Assembly: GCF_041956535.1 (NCBI RefSeq) | Contig: NW_027192194.1 | Coordinates: forward strand, 53,679 to 88,308 | DNA length: 34,630 nt | Direction of reading: 5' to 3' | From: Calcarisporiella thermophila CBS 279.70 | Lineage: Eukaryota > Calcarisporiellomycota | Part shown: positions 11,077 to 23,469 of the stretch, one piece after another | Position numbering within the stretch: the first letter of the stretch is position 1 | Layout of the letters: each line of letters begins with the position of its first letter | Made by a program: the position numbers and the translations under genes | The notes under the pieces: generated by a model | Told to the model about the DNA's origin: nothing | Seen by the model: the letters and a program-made list of their open reading frames with translations, nothing else | Databases searched by the model: none

Positions 11077-11271
11077 GATTTCAACTCTGATTCAGATATG
11101 CTGAATTTAGAATTCGACGAATCTAAGTATCAGAGACATCTGCAGTTGTTAATATTCCCTTAAATGATTCAACATTCAAAGAAATAATTTACGAAGTCTT
11201 TTTTCGCATTTCTTAACTTTTCACTATCAAAATTTTTGTTGATTTATTGTATCCATTATTTGATTATGGCA
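11077..11271 (+). repeat. Diverged direct repeat, copy 2
   Basis: Partner of 7149-7354 in the same orientation, 3.9 kb away on the other side of the transporter. In this copy the ATGGCA that starts a frame in copy 1 runs into TGA after three codons, so any gene here is dead. Confidence 0.5.
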
Positions 11272-12283
11272 ATAGGCTGATGAACAATCTGTTGTTTTAG
11301 TTGTACAATATTTCCACAGCGGAAGCTGACTACCTATATTATAATAAACACTAACTATCGAACTTAACATTAATTATAACAAAATAATAAGTTAGAAGAA
11401 AAAATAAGATTATAAAAACAAGTGGGAAAAAAAGTTAGTTCGTACTCAATATATCTTACAATCCGTTCTATGCAATAATAATTAATTAAGCATTTAAAAT
11501 AAAAAATTTTAATATAGATAAATGGCAAGCATAGTGGGAAAATAGCATACATGAGATAGCTGTGGGTTTTAAGAGAGAGATGCTTCATTAGCACTTGAAA
11601 TTTGACCTTTAGAAGAAGGTTTAGCTCATATAGCAAATGAGGATAGTTGTTAGGCCACAAACTTCGCTACCGACAAATGTCAGTGGAGGTGGGAGATGAT
11701 ATAAAATCCACAACTACGGGATATACAATTGAAGTTCAAACAGAAAGAATGGATAAACTATAGTATAAGTTTATATAAATTTATATAGTAAAGGCTCCAT
11801 CGAGAACAGAACTAAAACTTGATGCATAGCCATATTCACAAATCTTTGAATATGAATTTAAAATCGCCTTTGTGAATGTGCTATTTAACCTTTAGACTGT
11901 CGCCTAATGCCGATTGCCATACTGGTAATTTTTGCTACTCAAAAGGAGCAAGTTGCATACATGGACATTTCGATTGTATTAACGGCATACTTGCTTGGCT
12001 AAAGTGGGTAGAGTTAATAAAGCTGATCATCACCTTTAACTTGCAAACTCTGAATAGTTTGCTCCAACAAATATTATGAACTCAATAAACTCCCAATATT
12101 CAGTCTTTCGGGAAAGGATGCAATGATAATACGGTTATTGCACAAGCAGTTGAGATTGCTGACCCGGTGAGTACTGCTACGGAAATGGAATACGTCTCGA
12201 CGATGATTGAAAGATGCTGCAGAATCGAGGTGATGCCGAGAAATTTAACCCAATTTTATATTACTACTTGAAGTTGACCGTCG

Positions 12284-12392
12284 GAGTTGCTATCCTCCTA
12301 AATGCATCTATTCAAAACAGTGTTAACTAAGAGTCGATAAGCTAGCGTAATCTCTAAGTGGCAATAAAAAAAAAAAGACAGTGCTATATCTT
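12284..12392 (+). repeat. Short diverged direct repeat A
   Basis: Pairs with 12630-12731, offset by about 346 bp. Both contain GAGTT..TATC, then an identical AATGCATCTATT, then similar spacing to an A-rich tract and a final ATATCTT. Confidence 0.45.
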
Positions 12393-12629
12393 TCTGTGCC
12401 TACTCATGGTGCCCTTTGAAAAATTAAGAACAAAGAGATAATATACAGCATTTTGGATATGTTATAATAGCTGTGATCTACTAGATATCATATGGAGCAT
12501 TCCTAAGCTATTAACTCTTATTGAATGAGCTATGTCTGATGTACTGTATTTACCAGGTTTATCGTGAGATTTAGCAGGGAATGTCGGGAGGGTATTGTTT
12601 GCCAATAATTTAATTGATCGTGTTTTTTA

Positions 12630-12731
12630 GAGTTAGTATCATTCCGAATGCATCTATTTGGAGCATTAAGAGTTGGCAATAGCTTCGCCAACTCTTGGTG
12701 GTATTATGAAAAATAAGCAATGCCATATCTT
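12630..12731 (+). repeat. Short diverged direct repeat B
   Basis: Second copy of the pair described at 12284-12392. It contains a perfect 10-bp hairpin at 12668-12696; copy A keeps only traces of that hairpin. Confidence 0.45.
12668..12696. other. Perfect 10-bp hairpin downstream of RRP12
   Basis: AAGAGTTGGC and GCCAACTCTT pair perfectly around a 9-nt loop. It lies about 95 nt past the RRP12 stop codon on that gene's 3' side, so it could be in the 3' UTR or near the polyadenylation site. Confidence 0.5.
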
Positions 12732-12791
12732 ATTATTAATAACAGACAATAAAGACATAAGATGTATATGTAAGTAAAATAGTCCCTTTCA

Positions 12792-15700
12792 TCAGTTCCT
12801 CTTCTTCTTTCCACCCACAAATGATATATTGGACTTCTTCTGCCCCTTTCTTGGCATCACCTTTCCAAGCGGTACATATGCATAGGGATCCGGGCGGCCC
12901 TTCTTTTTAACATCACCCGCAGCGTGCTTGGCCTTGTACTCCTTGCCTAACACTTCATTCTGCTCTTTGCCCTTTCCTCCGGCTTTCTTTCTCCGCTTTC
13001 CGTCCTCTCTATCTTCGTCAATATTCATGTCATCGTCGTTCCTTCGGCGCTTATTGAATTTGACACGATTGCCTTGCCCTCGAGTAAATCCATCGGCACT
13101 CCGTACGGCCTCCAGATAATGTCCTTCTGCTTGTGCCTCAGCGTCGTCCTCCATTACGGCTCCTGTAGAGGCTTCGCCCTCCTCGTCTTCATCTCGGATC
13201 ACCAGCCTTCCATCACCGGACTCTACGAATCCATCGCTGTTCTTTTTCATGTTCTTTTGGCTCGACGGTTTGTTAGCCATCACGCGAGAAACCACATTTC
13301 TATCCAGGAAATCAAGGGGCTCATCTTCTCCCTCCCGAATAAATGCATCTCCTCCCTTATTCTTCCCTCCCTTTTGCAACTTTTCGCCCTTCAAGCCCTG
13401 CTTTTTACCCTTTGGGGCAGGTGGTTGGTGGGTGATTTCCTCATCGGATTCAATCTCACTCTCACTCCCATAGAGCGCATCTTCATAAGCACTGTTGAAA
13501 GTTTTACCAACTTGACGGCTTTCCATTCTCTCATCCTCGTCATTCGAGGCATCACCTTCATCCATTTCCATTGCCTGGGATTTCTTCCGTTTGGCACGCT
13601 CACGGCGCTTCCGAATATTCACAATAAGTTTACGGTCAGACTCGGGTATTTCGCGGTCAATAGCTTCATATCTAAAAAATCACAATATGACAACACGATA
13701 AATACATCAAATGCTTGGCGTGGGTGTGACAAAGGTAAAGAGTATTACCCGAAGCGTCGAATAAGCCGCTCGAAAATATGCCTCACTTTCACCTTGAAGT
13801 GGCTCTTGTGTTCATGGCTCCACTTTAAGAGTCCCGTCACCAGCTGAGGCAAATGTGGGCGGACTGCCTCCACCGGAAGGGAGACAGTGGATACTTTGAC
13901 GAATCCAAGAGCCGCTTTTACAATTTCACGGTTGTTGGATTCAATAAAAAGTTGCATTGTCTGAAGAAGCTCGTCAATAAGCGAAGGCTCCATGTCATCT
14001 TGATGATGCCATTGGGAAATGAGACACAATAAAGCTTGATTAGTATAAACATTTAGACAGGCGCTGGCTAAATAGTCTTATACCTTTAAATTCGAATAGC
14101 AAGCGCGACAAGGAAGCAATCGTCGCACTGATCATATGAGGAGTGCTACCCGCAAGACCAGCGGTGACCATCATGAAATACTCTCTAATAGTTGCGGCAG
14201 TATCCGGCATATTCTCGTCCATATCAACCACCTTGCTTTGCACAACTGTCCCACCGGCACGCATTTTCTCTCCCATTTGAATGAGCAGGTCGTAAGCGAG
14301 GAGTCGAGCACGTTCGTTCACCTCTTTGGTGGAGACAACGGCTTCACTGAGGATAGAAGGGATAAGGTGAAGATCTTCAGAGGGAAGCAGTTTGACGCAG
14401 TGGGTGAGAGTGATAAGTCTTTCTTTTCGTGCAGAAGGGGTGGCATTCATGGTCGCATCAAGTAACTTGGCCTGCCAGTCCTCAATTCTCTTAAGCAAAA
14501 CTTCTCTTCCCCGCTCGCTTTCTGCAATCTTATTAAGTGCCTTGTAAGCCTTCTTTTGCAGAACTGAATCTTCCTCCTGGGCCAAGAGTGGCACAACTTG
14601 CTCGTACAAGGATTCGAGACTATCACTATCCAAGTGCATGGCCATTCCAGTAGCAAGATCTAACATAGTATGGGCCACAGGTGGTAACGCGGTGGGGTCA
14701 TTGGCGGGTGCAGGGGTGTGGGCCGATAGTGCTTGTTGTAAAAGTGAGGCCACCTTCTTAAAGGTCGCATTAATTTCCTAAAGTTTAAAATCAAAGTAGA
14801 TTGAGAGTCAGGACAGCTAGTTCTCCTCACAAAAGACCAAAGTTTCTCGGTCGCATACCTGCTCTGAAGTGATGCTCAAGTAGACTCTAATCACTTCCAA
14901 TACGAAACCACGGTAGGTAGGAAGGGACTGGCTGAATACATTGAAGAAAACGGCCAGAAGATTTGTGGCAAGTTTGCTCAAATGCTTGAGTCCATTTTCA
15001 GCCTCCTGTCGCGTGATATGGTAGCGGCGTTGGATCTCGGCGTCCTCTAACTTGGAATTGACAAGCTCACGGTGTTTCTCAACGAGCAACTGTAGTGCCT
15101 GACAGAGAGCAGCTCGGAGTTCGGGCTTCTGATAAAGAGCGTTGCTGACGCGTTCACCAAGTACTTTGGTAAATGCCTTAATAATTCCAAGACCAGAATG
15201 GGGGTTAATTGATGGCTAAATAATAAAGTTCAAAATTAATCTTTCTTACCGAGGGGAGATCAGTAGTATAAGTGCAGAATCCTGGAAGAAGTCCCCATAT
15301 TTGAGCTTCTAGGGTCTCATATACTTTAGCTTCAATGGCCCTCCCTTCATTTGCAAAATGCTCAGCCTTTGTGGCCAGCCTATCTGCCAGAGGAATCAGT
15401 TCTTCAACAAAATATGCCAGCTCCGTATTCTGCACGTTGTCATTCAACAAAGGAAGAAGCCATGCTCGTCCTACTTGATTCTTTTCTCCCGGGTTCTCAA
15501 TGTTGAGAGGTAGGACCTCAAGAGTGCGTCGCGGGCCCATGTACTGGATGGCAGAGCCAATCGCTTGTTCTAGCTCAGTTTTGTGGGGGAACTCGGGAGT
15601 ACGCAGTTCGTCCATTAACGCAAGCACGCCGGCCAGAAGAGAAGTGCGGCCCAAGCGTTCAAAGAGGGATGGAATCACGACAAGAATACTACCCCAGGCG

Positions 15701-17129
15701 TCACGATAGCGGAAGCTAAGTCCTTGTTCTACTAGACCCACCATCTCGACCAGACCTTCACTACCTTTGCTCGGCGTTTTTTTACTCTTTTTGCCCTTTT
15801 CCTTTTTACTCTGAGAGGCAACAACCTCATCTATGTTCGCTATCATCTCGTCAGTAATGCAGCCTGCAAGAGCAATAAGACATTTAGCTGTGGCCTTATT
15901 AATGGTTTCGTTCTCCCCTAAAAAGTTCTGGAAAATTTGTGTATATAGTGCGGGAATTTCTTTAGCCACAGTTTGGGGATCATGTCGTGCGTAAGAGGGA
16001 TATCCGCGACCGATCACTTCAAGCCATGCCGGCATAAGTTGCACGTCCTGTGAGCTTGGACATAAATCCCTTACTGCAGACAACGCAATAGCCAATTTTT
16101 GGGCCTCCCACTCCACTTTCTCGCTAAACATAGCCTCAAATACGCCAAAGGCCGCCATGGTTAGAAATGGGCTGTTGAGTTTCGGCAGTCTCAACAGGGT
16201 TTCACTTAGTTGAGCAAGATGACTTGTGGGCCATGCCTCAACCACGGTTTTTAGCAGGGCAAGAGCATGAAGTGCCGATTGGGGATCTTTTTTAGATACC
16301 TCCTGTAGCACCTTTAGGAAAAAGTCGGCGGTCATAGGGGCTGCCGGATGCTGGGCAGTTGGTGGTGGTGGTGTAGCGAGGATCTGACGAATGGCATCGT
16401 GCGCGCGTTTGCGGGGTTTAGGCCGTGGGTCAACGGAGAGGAGAAGTAAGGCCTGAAAGGCTTTTTTTGTGGTTGGTTGGTTCCACGTAGAACTATCTTG
16501 AGCAATTAGAAGGACTTCAAGGCATGCTGTTGCCTAAACATATTCATATTAGTAAATTATTCTATTTATTGTGAGTATGGCTAATCTAATTATACCGATC
16601 GCACGACTGCTGCCTCCGATTGCTCCTTCTCCAATGCTTTTATGAGTATGGATACAAGTTCAGTAAATCGGCTGCGAAGTACGGGTTGTGAAAGATTAGG
16701 AAATACAATCGCGAGGAGATAGAGAATTGAGGAGGTTATGATGTTATCGACATCGAAATCTTGTTCTGCAAGAGTTGTCATCTATAACAAAAATGAAAAA
16801 TTGAAGAAGGCTAACTCGATTCAAGTATACAAGCATACAAACCATGGCAGCAAAGTAAGCTGTTGGAGAAAGCTCAACGCCTTTTTCTCTAAGCATCTAG
16901 GAAAAGGGGCCCAAGAAAAATAATTAGATTAAACGCTTGAAATACATTAGCTAAATGAAAATTGATTTCCTACCTCTTCGATTCCAACCAGCGTGGCAGC
17001 AATCTTGATTAAAAGTTAAAGGAGCTTAGTTATCTTAAACATTAATCATCATACTAATCACTATACCTGCTTCTGATTCTCAAGCCCAGAATTTAACTGG
17101 GTTCTTATCTTCGCAAATTGCTCCTCCAT
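12792..17129 (-). CDS. RRP12: Ribosome biogenesis protein Rrp12 (HEAT-repeat, NUC173 family)
   Basis: Nine exons: 17129-17067, 17003-16974, 16896-16843, 16781-16596, 16533-15250, 15176-14859, 14777-14084, 14034-13749, 13671-12792; about 1264 residues (yeast Rrp12: 1228). Rrp12 is a karyopherin-like HEAT-repeat protein that helps assemble and export pre-40S and pre-60S particles. Most of the protein is helical repeat; the central block LPGFCTYTTDLP followed by KPELRAALCQALQLLV is typical of the family. The last exon encodes a disordered, strongly acidic and basic tail (GYEAIDREIPESDRKLI, RKRRERAKRKK, FNKRRR, ending FVGGKKKRN), as expected for a nucleolar factor. Intron 5 has two in-frame acceptors: one gives a 34-nt intron and 13 more residues (1277 total), the other 73 nt; I prefer 73 nt because no other intron here is below 49. 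The 49-nt intron 7 has a good TACTAAT branch site. Confidence 0.93.
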
Positions 17130-17568
17130 CTTGTGATTAATATAATTAAAGATGTTAACATGTAAAGAGTAGAGCTGCTATAACACGAAATTTAACGGTC
17201 ACATTGTTGTCGAAAATTTACCCAATTAGTGATGCCGGGTGTGACTGCAAAATATAATTCAAAGAAATACACTCTTTTAATGATAATCAAGGGGAGGGAG
17301 AGTGGAGCACTTCGTTATTGATGCAAAGTTATTAGAAAGACATAGCATTTGCCGGACAAACAAGACATGAAAATATGGGTGATGCACATAAAGATATATT
17401 CATCGTAATCCCAGCCGTTGATCGATAAAGAAACCAGTAACTGATAAAATCTAAAACTACTTAAATACATGAACTTTGAAGGGAGGAGAATGACGAGGAC
17501 ACAAAAAAGCTTTGAATAATGAAAATAAAAAAGAGAGAAAATTGGAGATACGACTCGAGAGAAATTCA
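17130..17568. other. Intergenic, nothing recognised
   Basis: Spacer with the RRP12 promoter and the RHO3 3' end. No RNA gene, repeat or coding-like frame seen. Confidence 0.6.
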
Positions 17569-18435
17569 CTAAACAATCAGACAAGATTGTTTATGATGCA
17601 CTTCATTTCCACCTTTCGCCTTAGCCTGGAGCGCAACAAGCGCCGACTGTTCAAAGCACTCATGAACCCCGCGATTGTGCATTGCTGAGCATTCAAGATA
17701 TCGCATTGCATTGATGTTCCGAGCGACTGTGACCCCCTATTATTGAGACAATGGACATTTATTGTGTTCCGACATTATATTAAGTTGGCTAATGATTAAC
17801 CTTACCTCGGTGTAGGTTACAGGGTGATCCCCAAATCGTGCCATACTCTTCATGGTTGCCTCATCTTCTCGCAAATCGCATTTGAGTGCTACGAGAACTA
17901 CCTTCACGCCAGGGCATTGTTGCAGAATCTCCTTCATCCACTTACTGCTGCAATTCTCAAGCGAATCGCGGTTATCCACAGAGAAACAAAGCATGATGAC
18001 ATGCGTATCAGCGTAAGACAAAGATCGAAGGCGATCGTACTCCTCTTGCCCTACACGAAAATGAATGAAAAGTTCAAATCCTGCATCAATGAATGGATTC
18101 CAAAGAAATGCATCCTATATACCCGCTGTATCCCAAAGAGAAAGCTCCAGCGTTTTGCCGTTGATATTCGTCTCATGTACGTAATTTTCGAATACCGTCG
18201 GTTCATATATCTATATAAATATATATACACCCACACATCTATATTGTATTAATTGTTTCAATGCATGGACATTGTCTCGAACGCATGCCGAAATAATACT
18301 AATGATATAGACCTGTGGAAAATAGCCTTTCACGAACACATTCAATAACGACGTCTTTCCACATGCGCCATCCCCCACTACTACAATTTTTCTGTACACG
18401 GGTTTTGCGCCTCGACACTTCAAAACAGTTGCCAT
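17569..18435 (-). CDS. RHO3: Rho3-type small GTPase
   Basis: Four exons: 18435-18313, 18210-18123, 18050-17806, 17736-17569; 207 residues. A membrane-tethered GTP switch for polarised exocytosis and actin organisation. The P-loop is GDGACGKTS (21-29), switch I contains YEPTVFENY with Thr46, switch II starts at [12 protein letters not shown] (67 onward), and the base-recognition motif reads LKCDL, as in yeast Rho3 rather than the common NKxD. ECSA is the last nucleotide motif (here SAM where SAK is usual). The C-terminus is CLIV, a CaaX prenylation box. The [15 protein letters not shown] and [10 protein letters not shown] stretches separate it from Rho1, Cdc42 and Rac. Intron 1 has a rare GTCTAT donor, supported by exact restoration of the switch I sequence. 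Confidence 0.94.
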
Positions 18436-19554
18436 TAGATAATGTTTAAAACCAGAAGGTTGGAGTGAAGATGAAGAAATTCAAATCATATACAAAATGA
18501 CAGACAATGAAAAAATGCAGATGAGCTAGTGGTGAAGTTAAGAAGATAAAAATGGTATCCAAATGAAATAAAATGCTAAATCATGCATAGATAGTGGATC
18601 TTCTCCTCCAACGCTTGCGCACCGAAAGCGAAGGCGAAACTCAAAACGTCATCAGAGTTGTTTGATGTAAAATTTGACGCGTAGCGGTGATCGATCTCTA
18701 TAATAAAATTTCAAACGAATAGGGTAGCAATATTTCTATTTTTAACAATAGGATTTTCAACTATTTTGCCTGCTTGTTCCTGATCTTATTTTTCTAACGG
18801 CAGAGCAAAGATGTGCTACCAGATCGTAGCAAACGATGAATCCATGCTTGTGAATCCCCACCCCAGGCGTGTCACGCTAGGAGATATTTGTCTAATCATT
18901 ACAGCGGGCTTATACCATTTAGCAATATGCGGTCTATCATTTCATTATAAGTTCCAATGACTTGGCGATCAGGAACTACCAGTTACCAGTAATACGTGAA
19001 AAGGGTCATTTTGAAGCAATTTTTTAGTTTGAGCGCTCACACCAAGCACAGTGAAGGTCGCCTGTGCAAGACAGAGTAGCTGTCTCATCTCCAGAAAAGC
19101 TGTACTTAGATCTTTCTGAGTATCCAGATATGGTATGGAGTCACAGTTAAGGCGGATAGTCTAATATTCGAATATTCCATTAAAAAAATAATTCTCTCGC
19201 ATATCTGTTGCTGAATTCAATTTGAGCTGACATTACGCCCTTGGCGTACTTTATTTCTGCAGCTTGCAATTTTGGTGAGCGGCTATAAGTATTACAAAGT
19301 CAAGCTTTCCTGGGAAAAGCTGCTATAATTTCTAGCCATTTATATAAAACCCGCGATGCAATTATTATGTATGACGTATATTCGGATTCGGTGCCAACAA
19401 GGCTCTACAAAAAAGGGGGAAAACTTTCTGGTTTATACAACCTCCAGTAATCTTTGACGCGCATCAATGATTGAAAATTTATTAAAAAGATTGCAAGGCA
19501 AAACACACAAAAACACGGAAAAAACGTCAGAATATATGCCATCATTTTCTATTT
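18436..19554. other. Intergenic; two short coding-like patches
   Basis: RHO3 promoter side and LYS1 3' side. A 49-codon plus-strand frame (18811-18960) has coding-like composition (PRRVTLGDICLIITAGLYH) and better GC than its surroundings. On the minus strand near 18590-18700 an open stretch (DDVLSFAFGAQALEEK) follows a TTATTATAG acceptor-like site but I found no donor exon in phase. Neither is recognised. Confidence 0.35.
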
Positions 19555-21504
<1,950 letters not shown>

Positions 21505-22437
21505 TTACAAGTATTTATCCAAAAATTGATAGGTGGGCGCCAAGAGGGCATTGAATTCGGGATGTTCCGCATCCATATAGTAGTCGTAAACGTGGTCTTT
21601 ACCCTCTGCAACTAAGAATTCATGAATAACATTATTTTTTTTCAATACTTCTACAAGTCGCAAAGACTGCGTAAATGGTACTATCGAATCCTTAGTCCCA
21701 TGAAGCACAAAGGTTGGGGGAAAATCTGATGTAATGTGCTTCTCTGGCAACCATGGGGCAAGCAACTGAGAATTGGAATCCTCACTTGGATCGAAACCTA
21801 ATACATGTTCTGCCCAAATGCCCTTCTGAACTATACTTGAGAGCAGCAGAGACCTACGTTCATCGCTGTACATCTTTCCATCTTTTGCTGTAATGGGAAC
21901 ACCAGTTAAGACACGTTCAGAGTACAATTCTCTGATCTCTTCATCTGACAGTTCCTTTGAAGCACCATAAGAACCAAGTTTCTTAGTTATGTCTGCACAG
22001 CCGTAGTAATCGACAATGACTTTTGGTTTTGGAGAGAACCTGTACCCTGCAATCAGGGCAAGCATCCCTCCTGCAGAAGCACCAAAAACCGCCACACGGG
22101 ACAGATCCAAGGGGCCGAATTGTTTTGGACCTTCTTGGTGCAACCACTTCCAAGCGTCTTCACAATCAGACCAAATCTCACTAAACTTGACCTCAGGGGC
22201 AAGACGATGGTCGATGGAGATGAGCATCCAGCCACGATTAGTAATCTGCTCAATTAATGCGGGGCCAAACGTCTCACGATCTCCTCTGATGAATGCTCCG
22301 CCATGCATGTAGAACACGACCGGACGACCGGCTTCTGAAACAGATGTAGTTTTTGAGATATAAACATCAGCACAAATCGGTAGGTCGCCAACATTCTTGT
22401 AAGTGACGGTAGTTTTGGTGTGGTTGCTGGAGGCCAT
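21505..22437 (-). CDS. Alpha/beta hydrolase, HSL/esterase type, intron-less
   Basis: A single exon of 310 residues. It has the oxyanion-hole HGGAF (45-49), nucleophile elbow GASAGG with Ser121, acid Asp250 in HGTKDSIVPF and His282 in GKDHVYD, so the catalytic set is complete. The order matches the hormone-sensitive-lipase and carboxylesterase branch (alpha/beta hydrolase fold-3). No signal peptide or membrane segment is visible, so it is probably cytosolic. The substrate is unknown; small esters or an aryl-formamide are possible. It is the only protein gene in the window without an intron, against an average of about four, which fits acquisition by horizontal transfer or retroposition, but also simple intron loss. 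Confidence 0.93.
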   Translation of the reverse strand: MASSNHTKTTVTYKNVGDLPICADVYISKTTSVSEAGRPVVFYMHGGAFIRGDRETFGPALIEQITNRGWMLISIDHRLAPEVKFSEIWSDCEDAWKWLHQEGPKQFGPLDLSRVAVFGASAGGMLALIAGYRFSPKPKVIVDYYGCADITKKLGSYGASKELSDEEIRELYSERVLTGVPITAKDGKMYSDERRSLLLSSIVQKGIWAEHVLGFDPSEDSNSQLLAPWLPEKHITSDFPPTFVLHGTKDSIVPFTQSLRLVEVLKKNNVIHEFLVAEGKDHVYDYYMDAEHPEFNALLAPTYQFLDKYL

Positions 22438-22791
22438 TTGAAACGTTATTTGTTAGTCTTTTAAGGTTAGAGTAAGACTTCCAAGTCTGAGGAGGAAATA
22501 ATTTGATAAGAGCTTTATATAATTTCTCGCGTGGCAACTCTGAGTCTGAAATGCTGATGTCAAGGAGGACTCTAGGTTTACCTTATCGAAGATCTATTCA
22601 ACCCATAAAAATGGGCGGGTTAAAACTACAATCATTTGTATACGACTGGTTAATATTAATGGCTAATGAAAACAAGCATGGTAAAATAATGCTAAGACAA
22701 TATTCTAACTTTATACTAATGCAAAATGAAGTGAAATCATAGCCTCACGGCGGTAAAATTGCGGTAGAACGTTATTAACGTTTGAGTCAAT
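22438..22791. other. Spacer upstream of the intron-less hydrolase
   Basis: Promoter side of the hydrolase up to the inverted repeat. A 79-codon plus-strand frame (22503-22742) has no motif. A perfect TGAGTCA (Gcn4/AP-1 type site) lies at 22783-22789, right against the repeat; one such 7-mer is easily chance. Confidence 0.4.
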
Positions 22792-22875
22792 CCCTACAAA
22801 AAACCCGTCTGGTGAAAACTGCTAGAAAACGAATAGGAGCATGTAGAAAAGGTGGAGGAGGTTCGCGATTCCCTA
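22792..22875 (+). repeat. Left arm of an 84-bp terminal inverted repeat
   Basis: Begins CCCTACAAAAAA and ends GCGATTCCCTA. Its reverse complement matches 23386-23469 at 79 of 84 positions (mismatches clustered at bases 13-16, plus two single changes). Weaker symmetry continues inward. AAT precedes it and AAT follows the right arm, a possible 3-bp target duplication. Confidence 0.9.
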
Positions 22876-22945
22876 TAATTTTTCAACAATTTCACTATAA
22901 TTTGTAGACTCCTCTCCCATTATTAATATCTTGAAAAATAGGTGA

Positions 22946-23345
22946 NNNNNNNNNNNNNNNNNNNNNNNNNNNNNNNNNNNNNNNNNNNNNNNNNNNNNNN
23001 NNNNNNNNNNNNNNNNNNNNNNNNNNNNNNNNNNNNNNNNNNNNNNNNNNNNNNNNNNNNNNNNNNNNNNNNNNNNNNNNNNNNNNNNNNNNNNNNNNNN
23101 NNNNNNNNNNNNNNNNNNNNNNNNNNNNNNNNNNNNNNNNNNNNNNNNNNNNNNNNNNNNNNNNNNNNNNNNNNNNNNNNNNNNNNNNNNNNNNNNNNNN
23201 NNNNNNNNNNNNNNNNNNNNNNNNNNNNNNNNNNNNNNNNNNNNNNNNNNNNNNNNNNNNNNNNNNNNNNNNNNNNNNNNNNNNNNNNNNNNNNNNNNNN
23301 NNNNNNNNNNNNNNNNNNNNNNNNNNNNNNNNNNNNNNNNNNNNN
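22946..23345. other. Assembly gap of exactly 400 N
   Basis: Scaffold gap inside the inverted-repeat element. The flanking 24-mers (22922-22945 and 23346-23369, beginning ATTAATATC and ending AATAGGTGA) are identical and in the same orientation. Confidence 0.99.
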
Positions 23346-23385
23346 ATTAATATCTTGAAAAATAGGTGAAAAATTTGTAAAAATT

Positions 23386-23469
23386 TAGGGAATCGCGAAC
23401 CTCCTCCACCTTTTCTACATGCTCCTATACGTTTTCTAGTAGTTTTCACCAGGAGAGTTTTTTGTAGGG
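23386..23469 (-). repeat. Right arm of the 84-bp terminal inverted repeat
   Basis: Reverse-complement partner of 22792-22875; ends in TTTTTTGTAGGG, followed by AAT. Confidence 0.9.

Larger units (their letters stand above)
10930..12791. other. Gene-poor region with repeats
   Basis: About 1.9 kb between the transporter and RRP12 (convergent). It holds copy 2 of the diverged repeat (11077-11271), a second pair of direct repeats (12284-12392 and 12630-12731) and a hairpin (12668-12696). A 67-codon frame at 11876-12079 has several Cys and His residues (NADCHTGNFCYSKGASC) but matches nothing I know; other frames look like chance. Confidence 0.5.
22792..23469. mobile_element. Terminal-inverted-repeat element (MITE-like), interior interrupted by N
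   Basis: Two 84-bp inverted arms, about 94% identical, enclose 400 N. No transposase is visible in the sequenced parts. The 24 bases before the gap are identical to the 24 after it, so if the contigs really overlap, the true element would be about 254 bp and able to fold back on itself, which is typical of a non-autonomous MITE. The superfamily is not clear from the ends. Confidence 0.7.

Noticed and set aside
11370-11660. 96-codon minus-strand frame
   Set aside because: Composition is what AT-rich random DNA gives (Tyr, Leu, Phe, Ile), no motif, no splice partner.
13074-13847. 257-codon plus-strand frame
   Set aside because: Antisense of RRP12 exons 8-9 and the intron between them; the minus strand encodes the recognised RRP12 tail.
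22783-22789. Gcn4/AP-1 site TGAGTCA
   Set aside because: A single 7-mer beside a repeat arm; expected by chance every few kilobases.
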